From assembly GCF_016743815.1 (NCBI RefSeq), contig NZ_CP061035.1:188501-252500 (forward strand): a stretch of DNA of 64,000 nt, given 5' to 3'. The DNA comes from Sphingomonas aliaeris (GTDB lineage Bacteria; Pseudomonadota; Alphaproteobacteria; Sphingomonadales; Sphingomonadaceae). The notes beneath the pieces were generated by a model that saw only the letters and a program-made list of their open reading frames with translations, did not search any database and had not been told where the DNA came from. Position numbers and translations under genes: made by a program. Below, piece after piece: positions 56,863 to 64,000 of the stretch. Position 1 is the stretch's first letter. Each line of letters opens with the position of its first letter.

Positions 56863-57962
56863 GCGAATCCTTCCGGCAAGGGCCAGTCGGGCGCGGTGAT
56901 CGCGATGGCCTTGAACAATGTGCCCATCGTCTCGACCAGGCGCGTGCGGTCGGCGGCGATGGCGGCGGCGCGGTCTGGCGCGGCCTTGGCGAGCGCGGCG
57001 GCGCGCGCGGCGATCCCGAGCCGTTCGAGCAGCGCACCCTGATCCGCGGGGCCGTGCCCGCGCGTGCCGGCGGTGATCGCGGCGGCGAGCAAGGTGGCGA
57101 AATCGACATGCGCAGTCAGATCGTGCTCGCCCGGGGCCTCGAACGGATTGACGAAGGCGTGCGCGCGCATCGCCTGCAACGTGTCGCCGATCGCGGGACC
57201 TTCATAGCCATAGTCGATGACCAGCATCGCGCCGCCCTGTTCCGCGATCCGGGCGGCGAGATCGCGCATCAGCCCGACGCTGGCGGGGGAGGTCTCGACG
57301 ATCGATCCGGGTGGCGCGTCGCGCAACGCCTCGGGCAGGACGGTGTCGGGGACGGGCTTTCCCGCGACGGGCAGGAACAGCGTGTCCTGGCAGGCGACGA
57401 GCCGTTCGTGCCAGCCGCTGCCGGTGCGGACCAGTTGCCGGATCGGCAGAGCGTCGAAGAATTCGTTGGCGATGACGATCAGCGGGCGATCGGTCGGCAG
57501 CGTATCGATCGCGTCGTGCCAGTGCGGGGCGGCGACGCGTTCGGCCTGCGCCGCGCGCAGCGTGGGCGAGTTTTCGACCAGATGCACCGGCGGGGTCAGC
57601 CCGGCCCTGGCCATCGCGCGGATCGCATCGGCGGCGAGCGTCCCGCGGCCGGGGCCGAGTTCGACCCATGCGACGTCCGGCCGCCCGGCACGATCCCACA
57701 GGTCCGCGCACCACAGGCCGATCAGTTCGCCGAACATCTGGCTGATCTCGGGCGAGGTGGTGAAGTCGCCGCCTGCGCCCAGCGGATCGCGCGTCGCGTA
57801 ATATTGGCCGTTCGCCGCCGCCATGTAATGCGCGATCGAGATCGGCCCGGTCAGCGTGATCGCCCGCGACAGGCGCTCGGGGAGGGATGGTTCTGCTGCT
57901 CCCCTCCCGCTTGCGGGAGGGGTCGGGGGAGGGGCGGCCGGAAAGGAATCTGGGTCGGTCAT
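56859..57962 (-). CDS. MidA/NDUFAF7-type SAM methyltransferase with a repeat-derived N-terminus
   Basis: Protein of 367 aa in COG1565, homologous to mitochondrial NDUFAF7/MidA, which methylates an arginine in a respiratory complex I subunit. Evidence: SIAHYMAAANGQYYATRDPL, GGDFTTSPEISQMFGELIGL, SAM motif VELGPGRGTLAADAIRAM and VIANEFFDALPIRQL. ATG 57962 starts MTDPDSFPAAPPPTPPASGR, a Pro/Ala/Gly stretch encoded by an inserted 32-bp palindromic repeat; the family normally starts near LSRAITLTGPIS, about residue 30. An upstream in-frame start would add 35 more repeat-derived residues. It overlaps the acetyltransferase gene by 4 bp. Confidence 0.9.
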   Translation of the reverse strand: MTDPDSFPAAPPPTPPASGRGAAEPSLPERLSRAITLTGPISIAHYMAAANGQYYATRDPLGAGGDFTTSPEISQMFGELIGLWCADLWDRAGRPDVAWVELGPGRGTLAADAIRAMARAGLTPPVHLVENSPTLRAAQAERVAAPHWHDAIDTLPTDRPLIVIANEFFDALPIRQLVRTGSGWHERLVACQDTLFLPVAGKPVPDTVLPEALRDAPPGSIVETSPASVGLMRDLAARIAEQGGAMLVIDYGYEGPAIGDTLQAMRAHAFVNPFEAPGEHDLTAHVDFATLLAAAITAGTRGHGPADQGALLERLGIAARAAALAKAAPDRAAAIAADRTRLVETMGTLFKAIAITAPDWPLPEGFA

Positions 57963-58076
57963 CGGGGGTGCACATGCCCTCCCCCAGCCCCTCCCGCAAG
58001 CGGGAGGGGAGTAAGAAGAGGTTCCTCCCGCAAGCGGGAGGGGAGTAAGAAGAGGTTCCTCCCGCAAGCGGGAGGG
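57902..58076. repeat. REPIN pair plus 34-bp tandem repeats between the methyltransferase gene and lgt
   Basis: CCCTCCCGCTTGCGGGAGGG with flanks (from 57902) and its inverse (57977-58008) flank the methyltransferase start. Next to it a 34-bp unit beginning CTCCCGCAAGCGGGAG is tandemly repeated from 57991, 58025 and 58059 (the last unit cut short). The core CTCCCGC-AA-GCGGGAG is itself a perfect palindrome. The left copy lies inside the coding sequence. Confidence 0.82.
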
Positions 58077-58094
58077 AGGAGAAGGGAGGGGTGG

Positions 58095-58976
58095 TTACGC
58101 CACGCTCTCGCTGCCGGCGATCGGTTCGACCCTTTGGCGGCGACCGGCAGAGGTCGCGACGAGGTATGCGCCGCCCAGGATCATTGGGACGCACAGCCAC
58201 TGGCCCATATGCAGTCCGCTCGCCTGGATGAAGGTGCCCGCGAACTGCGCGTCGGGTTCGCGGAAGAATTCGACGATGAAGCGCGCGACGCCGTAGCCGA
58301 GTACGAACAGCCCGACGAGGCGGCCGGGCGCGTAGCGGGCCTTGGTCTTCCAGAAGGCGAACCACAGGATCGCGAACAATGCGATGCCTTCCAGCCCCGC
58401 TTCGTACAATTGGCTCGGGTGGCGCGCGACGTCGTCGCCGGTGCGCGGGAATATGATCGCCCAGGCGACATTGCTAGGCTTGCCCCAGAGTTCGCCGTTG
58501 ACGAAGTTCGCCAGCCGCCCGAACAGCAGGCCCAACGGCACGACACAGGCGACGTAATCGTGGATCCGCAACCAGTTGAGCTTGTTGGCGCGCGCGAACA
58601 GGATCAGCGCGAGCGACGTGCCGATGACACCGCCGTGGAACGACATGCCGCCGTCCCACAGCTTGAACACCTGCCACGGACTGAGCAGCATGTCGGGCGC
58701 GTAGAACAGGACGTAGCCGATCCGCCCGCCGAGGATGATGCCGAGGGTGGCGTAGAAGACGAGGTCGTCGGCATGCCGACGCGCCATCGGTGCGCCAGGC
58801 TGCGCGAGCAGTTTCAGCAAATACCACCAGCCGCTCAGGATGCCCGCGATATAGGCGAGCGAATACCATTTGATCTGGAAGAAGCCGAGATTGATCGCGA
58901 CCGGATCCAGCCCGAGATCGCTGAACCGGATGTGCGGGGTTCCCGCGATCGGGGCGGCGGTTGCGGCGGCTAACAT
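58095..58976 (-). CDS. lgt: Prolipoprotein diacylglyceryl transferase
   Basis: Lgt, 293 aa, inner-membrane enzyme that attaches diacylglycerol to the lipobox Cys, needed for the several lipoproteins encoded here. Seven membrane segments; signature blocks [35 protein letters not shown] and [14 protein letters not shown] carry the conserved His, Arg and Glu. ATG 58976 is chosen (a longer frame reaches into the divergent ligase promoter). It heads the minus-strand run lgt, methyltransferase, acetyltransferase, pgeF, although palindromic repeats separate it from the second gene. Confidence 0.95.
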   Translation of the reverse strand: MLAAATAAPIAGTPHIRFSDLGLDPVAINLGFFQIKWYSLAYIAGILSGWWYLLKLLAQPGAPMARRHADDLVFYATLGIILGGRIGYVLFYAPDMLLSPWQVFKLWDGGMSFHGGVIGTSLALILFARANKLNWLRIHDYVACVVPLGLLFGRLANFVNGELWGKPSNVAWAIIFPRTGDDVARHPSQLYEAGLEGIALFAILWFAFWKTKARYAPGRLVGLFVLGYGVARFIVEFFREPDAQFAGTFIQASGLHMGQWLCVPMILGGAYLVATSAGRRQRVEPIAGSESVA

Positions 58977-59056
58977 GCTGGTCAGGATCAAGGCTTTTCC
59001 CCGGGCTTTGTCGTCTCCATAAGGGGGGCTGGCGACAAGACCAAGCGGAGAGAATG

Positions 59057-60787
<1,731 letters not shown>

Positions 60788-60806
60788 CGGCTGTTGCGTC
60801 GAGGTT

Positions 60807-60900
60807 CGTCAGTCCTGCGCAGGCGGGAATCGATAGTCGCGGGGGTGCGGTTCCTTCGAATCCGGCGGGATTATGGATCCCCGCCTGCGCGGGGATGACG
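60807..60900. repeat. Diverged REPIN of the ATTCCCGC family
   Basis: CGTCAGTCCTGCGCAGGCGG and on to GAATC (60807-60831) and GATCCCCGCCTGCGCGGGGA then TGACG (60876-60900) are inverted copies with several changes, matching the 49.3-kb pair in layout (25-bp arms, 44-bp loop). It fills the gap between the ligase and the oxidoreductase. The remaining 60901-60989 shows no feature. Confidence 0.78.
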
Positions 60901-60989
60901 GTCGGGGTAGCGCGAAACAGCATGCGGCAACAAACGCGTGCAACCGGTTCCCCTTCCCCCATTCCCGCCGCCGGGATAGAGCGAAAGGC

Positions 60990-63230
60990 ATGAGCGCGCG
61001 CGACACACTGGACCGGATCGATCGGCGGACCTTGCTGATCGGCGGCGGGGCGGGGGTCGGGTTGCTCGTCGCCTGGGCGGTGTGGCCGCGCGACTATGCC
61101 GCGAACCTGACCGCGGTGAAGGGCGAGACGGTGTTCGGCGCCTGGCTGAAGATCGGCGAGGACGGGCATGTCACCGTCGCGGTGCCGCAATGCGAGCACG
61201 GGCAGGGCGTGTTCACCACGCTGCCGCAGATCCTGGCGGACGAATTGGGGGCCGACTGGCGCACCGTCGGCGTGCAGCCCGCGCCGCTCAATCCGCTCTA
61301 CGCCAACACGCTGGCGGCGGACGAACTGTTCGAAGGTGCGTTCGACGGGGTTCCAGCACCGTTGCGCGCCGGACATGCGCAGCGCAGCGCGCTGATGCTG
61401 ACAGCCGGGTCGACCTCGGTCCGCGCGTTCGAGGACGTGCTGCGCGCGGCGGGCGCGTCGGCGCGTATCCTGCTGAGCAAGGTCGCGGCGGGACGCTGGG
61501 GCGTCGACTGGCAATCGTGCGGCACGGCAAACGGCTTCGTCCTGCACGGCGACAAGAAGATCCGCTTCGCCGAACTGGCAGCGGAAGCGGCGGGGGGCTC
61601 TGTGCCGAGCCCGATCCCGTTGCGTGGGCCGGACGGCAACCGGCTGTACGGCAAGTCGCTGCCCCGGCTGGACGTGCCGGCGAAGGTCGACGGATCGGCG
61701 AATTTCGCGGGCGATATCCGCCTGCCCGACATGGTCTATGCCAGCATCCGGCAGGGACCGGTCGGCGACAGCAAGCTGATCCGCGTCGATCGCGCGGCGG
61801 CGGACCGGATCCGCGGCGTCATGGCGGTGGTGACGAACGATCGCTGGGTCGCGGCCGTGGCGAACAGCTGGTGGGCGGCGAACATGGCGCTGGATGCGCT
61901 GAAGCCCCGCTTCGTCACGACGGGCGCGATTATCGGCACGGCGTCGATCGATTCAGCTTTGTCCGCCGCGTTGGACGGTCCCGGTACGCGCATGGCGTCG
62001 CAGGGCGACCTGTCGATGGCGTTCAAGGGCGCGAGCGTCGTCACGGCGGAGTATCGCGCCGGACTAGCTGTGCATGCCGCGGCCGAAACGATGACGGCGA
62101 CCGCGTCTTTCGCCGGTGGACGGCTGGAATTGTGGTTGCCGACACAAGCGCCGGGGCTGGCGCGCGCCGCCGCCGCGGCGACGCTTGGGATCGCGGAGAA
62201 TGACGTGACGGTTCACGCCATGCTCGCCGGGGGATCGTTCGGCGCCAATCTGGAAAATCTGGTGGCGGAGCAGGCGGCGTTACTCGCGCGGGAAATGAAG
62301 CGGCCGGTGCAGCTCGTCTGGTCGCGCAGCGAGGACATATTGCACGACCGCTATCGCCCGCCCGCCGCCGCCCGCATGACCGCGCGGCTGGCGGCGAACG
62401 GACAGATTAGCGGGTGGCTCGCCAAGATCGCCGCACCGCCGACCGGGCACGAATTGCTGGACCGATTGATGCCGGGGGACCGGATCGCGGGGCTGGCGAT
62501 GAAGGCGGGGGGCAGCGGGGATCGCTATGCCGTGGCCGGCGCACGGCCATTCTATCGCATCCCGAGTTACGCGGTCGATCACCACCCCGCGGAGATCGGC
62601 GTGCCCACCGGGCATTGGCGGTCGGGTGCGCACAGCTACACCTGTTTCTTCACCGAATGCTTCCTCGACGAGCTGGCGCATGTCGCGAATACCGAACCTT
62701 TATCCTACCGGATCGGGATGCTGGGCAGCGACATCCGGCTGGCGCGATGCCTGTCGACGGTCGCGTCGCTGGGCGGTTGGGAAGGCGGTATTCCCGGCAG
62801 CGGCCAGGGCATCGCCTGCCATGCATTCCGGGGCAGCTATATCGCGGTGCTGGTCGAGGCGCATATGGGTGACGGCCAGGCGATCAGCGTCGACCGGATC
62901 GTCGCCGCGGTCGATTGCGGACGTCAGGTGAACCCCGATATCGTCCGCCAGATGATCGAGGGCGGATTGATCTTCGGCATGGCACAGGCGATCGGCGCAT
63001 CGACCGGCTTTACCGAGAACCTAGCGGATGCGCGGACGCTGGCCGATCTCAACCTGCCGCGCCTGGCCGATACGCCCGACATCACCGTCGAACTGATCCG
63101 CAGCGAGGCGGAACCGGGCGGGGTCAGCGAACTCGCGGTGCCGCCGGTCGCGCCGGCCATCGCCAACGCATTGCAATCCGCCACCGGCGTGCGGATGCGC
63201 GGGCTTCCGCTCAGATTTGGAGACATGTGA
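60990..63230 (+). CDS. Molybdopterin-dependent oxidoreductase large subunit (IorB-like), Tat-exported
   Basis: Protein of 746 aa in the xanthine dehydrogenase / isoquinoline 1-oxidoreductase beta-subunit family. A Tat signal RRTLLIGGGAGVGLLVAWAV opens the protein; then come AVPQCEHGQGVFTTLPQILA, GKSLPRLDVPAKVDGSANFA, MLAGGSFGANLENLVAEQAA (the Mo-site Gly-rich loop) and PGGVSELAVPPVAPAIANA with the catalytic Glu. IorB enzymes normally work with a small (2Fe-2S) IorA subunit, but none is encoded on either side. It would act in the periplasm with cytochromes. Substrate, perhaps an aldehyde or N-heterocycle, is unknown. The ATG at 60990 follows GAAAGG. Confidence 0.9.
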   Translation: MSARDTLDRIDRRTLLIGGGAGVGLLVAWAVWPRDYAANLTAVKGETVFGAWLKIGEDGHVTVAVPQCEHGQGVFTTLPQILADELGADWRTVGVQPAPLNPLYANTLAADELFEGAFDGVPAPLRAGHAQRSALMLTAGSTSVRAFEDVLRAAGASARILLSKVAAGRWGVDWQSCGTANGFVLHGDKKIRFAELAAEAAGGSVPSPIPLRGPDGNRLYGKSLPRLDVPAKVDGSANFAGDIRLPDMVYASIRQGPVGDSKLIRVDRAAADRIRGVMAVVTNDRWVAAVANSWWAANMALDALKPRFVTTGAIIGTASIDSALSAALDGPGTRMASQGDLSMAFKGASVVTAEYRAGLAVHAAAETMTATASFAGGRLELWLPTQAPGLARAAAAATLGIAENDVTVHAMLAGGSFGANLENLVAEQAALLAREMKRPVQLVWSRSEDILHDRYRPPAAARMTARLAANGQISGWLAKIAAPPTGHELLDRLMPGDRIAGLAMKAGGSGDRYAVAGARPFYRIPSYAVDHHPAEIGVPTGHWRSGAHSYTCFFTECFLDELAHVANTEPLSYRIGMLGSDIRLARCLSTVASLGGWEGGIPGSGQGIACHAFRGSYIAVLVEAHMGDGQAISVDRIVAAVDCGRQVNPDIVRQMIEGGLIFGMAQAIGASTGFTENLADARTLADLNLPRLADTPDITVELIRSEAEPGGVSELAVPPVAPAIANALQSATGVRMRGLPLRFGDM

Positions 63231-64000
63231 TCCTTCCTCCCGGCCACCCCCCGTACCGAAGCCCAAGATCGGCGTGCTGCTGACCAACCTCGGCACGCCC
63301 GACGGCCCGGATGCGAAATCGGTCAAACGCTATCTCGGCGAATTCCTGTCCGATCGCCGCGTCGTGGAAATCCCGCAGATCGCATGGCAGCCGATCCTGC
63401 GCGGCATCATCCTGAACACGCGCCCGAAAAAATCCGCGCACGCCTACGGTCTGGTATGGCGCGAGGATGGGTCGCCGCTCGCCGCGATCACGCGGTTGCA
63501 GGCGGCGGCGCTGAAGGACGCGTTCGGCCCCGGCGTGCTGGTCGACTGGGCGATGCGCTACGGGAATCCGTCGATCGCGCACCGCTTGCAGGCGATGAAG
63601 GATGCGGGGTGCGAGCGCATCCTGATCGCGCCGTTGTATCCGCAATATTGCGCCGCGACGACCGCAACTGCCAACGACAAGGCGTTCGCCGTATTGGCGG
63701 GGATGCGCTGGCAACCGGCGGTGCGCACGTTGCCGCCCTATCACGACGACGAGTCCTATATCGCCGCGCTGAAGACGTCGGTCGAAACGTCGCTGGCGGC
63801 GCTGGATTTCGAGCCCGAGGCGATCGTCGCCAGTTTTCACGGCATGCCGCAGCGCACGCTGGAGCTGGGTGATCCGTATCATTGCCACTGCCAGAAGACC
63901 GCGCGACTGCTGGCCGCCGCGATGGGACGCGAGGTGATCGTGGCGTTCCAGTCGCGCTTCGGGCGGGCAAAATGGCTGACTCCGGCGACCGACGTAACGC
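63217..64000 (+). CDS. hemH: Ferrochelatase, 3' end outside the window
   Basis: HemH inserts Fe2+ into protoporphyrin IX, the last step of haem synthesis. About 260 residues are seen, with VLLTNLGTPDGPDAKSVKRY, MRYGNPSIAHRLQAM, IAPLYPQYCAATTATA and the catalytic VASFHGMPQRTLELGDPY with the active-site His. Start: in the frame of the conserved part the only nearby start is TTG 63217 (LETCDPSSRPPPVPKPKIGV), which overlaps the stop of the preceding gene by 14 bp; GTG at 63274 would remove part of the first strand. The Cys pair HCHCQKT after the catalytic loop is common in the alphaproteobacterial enzyme. Confidence 0.93.
   Translation, partial: METCDPSSRPPPVPKPKIGVLLTNLGTPDGPDAKSVKRYLGEFLSDRRVVEIPQIAWQPILRGIILNTRPKKSAHAYGLVWREDGSPLAAITRLQAAALKDAFGPGVLVDWAMRYGNPSIAHRLQAMKDAGCERILIAPLYPQYCAATTATANDKAFAVLAGMRWQPAVRTLPPYHDDESYIAALKTSVETSLAALDFEPEAIVASFHGMPQRTLELGDPYHCHCQKTARLLAAAMGREVIVAFQSRFGRAKWLTPATDVT

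Overview
The window is about 65% GC and densely packed, and reads as chromosomal DNA of a Sphingomonas-like alphaproteobacterium (Sphingomonadales). The supporting features are many TonB-dependent receptors, HRXXN-type histidine kinases with a FAT GUY response regulator, sigma-EcfG-type promoters (GGAAC-N17-CGTT), a PEPxxWA-CTERM tail, Coq4-type quinone biosynthesis, and typical alphaproteobacterial housekeeping genes (recF, gyrB, argG, lgt, pgeF, hemH). I see no phage, transposase, integrase, CRISPR array, rRNA or tRNA. The window starts inside a TonB receptor gene and ends inside hemH.

Layout. 1-7.6 kb: a truncated TonB receptor, an OmpR/EnvZ-type two-component pair, then a PAS/GAF HRXXN kinase overlapping a FAT GUY single-domain regulator. 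7.7-13.1 kb: a TonB receptor preceded by a double 13-bp operator-like repeat, an FAD-linked 2-hydroxyacid dehydrogenase and a PhoD-type phosphatase. 13.1-14.6 kb (minus): a lipoprotein, an OmpA-type lipoprotein and a zinc-ribbon membrane protein in one tight operon. 15-22.7 kb: a GT-C-like membrane protein, coq4 with a palindrome over its promoter, recF, an OmpA protein, a DUF4398-like protein behind an EcfG promoter, and gyrB. 22.8-26.3 kb: a Bcr/CflA exporter behind a second EcfG promoter, a small secreted protein, a metallophosphoesterase and a small membrane protein. 26.3-29.3 kb (minus): a three-gene CHASE3 kinase / Rcp-like regulator / REC-HRXXN kinase cluster. 29.4-39.5 kb: exonuclease, argG, two polytopic membrane proteins, an acyltransferase, a methyltransferase, an ABM-domain protein, an MFS transporter and rarD. 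39.7-45.4 kb: a CDC48-like AAA ATPase, a gap with a candidate small RNA, a LysR regulator, a PEP-CTERM sugar dehydrogenase and a cyclophilin. 45.5-50.3 kb: mgtE, a DUF1489 protein, two DUF2807 proteins and a Crp/Fnr regulator. 50.4-64 kb: murA (frameshifted as given), a purine-salvage pair, a DUF2147 protein, a PLP-dependent sulfur-amino-acid enzyme, the lgt/methyltransferase/acetyltransferase/pgeF run, an acyl-CoA ligase-like enzyme, an orphan molybdopterin oxidoreductase subunit and hemH.

How parts work together. The strongest theme is general stress response. Two kinases carry an H-R-x-x-N phosphoacceptor box, one beside a regulator with the PFLFATGY motif, and two genes have exact GGAAC-N17-CGTT promoters. 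A second theme is purine salvage: the deaminase and phosphoribosyltransferase overlap by 4 bp and could convert adenine to hypoxanthine and then IMP. Intergenic DNA is rich in REP/REPIN-like palindromes of at least four families, one of which has become the N-terminal coding sequence of a methyltransferase.

Sequence-quality caution. murA and the exonuclease gene each look one base short in a homopolymer run. The metallophosphoesterase start is also abnormal, possibly through an extra base. These may be assembly errors rather than biology.
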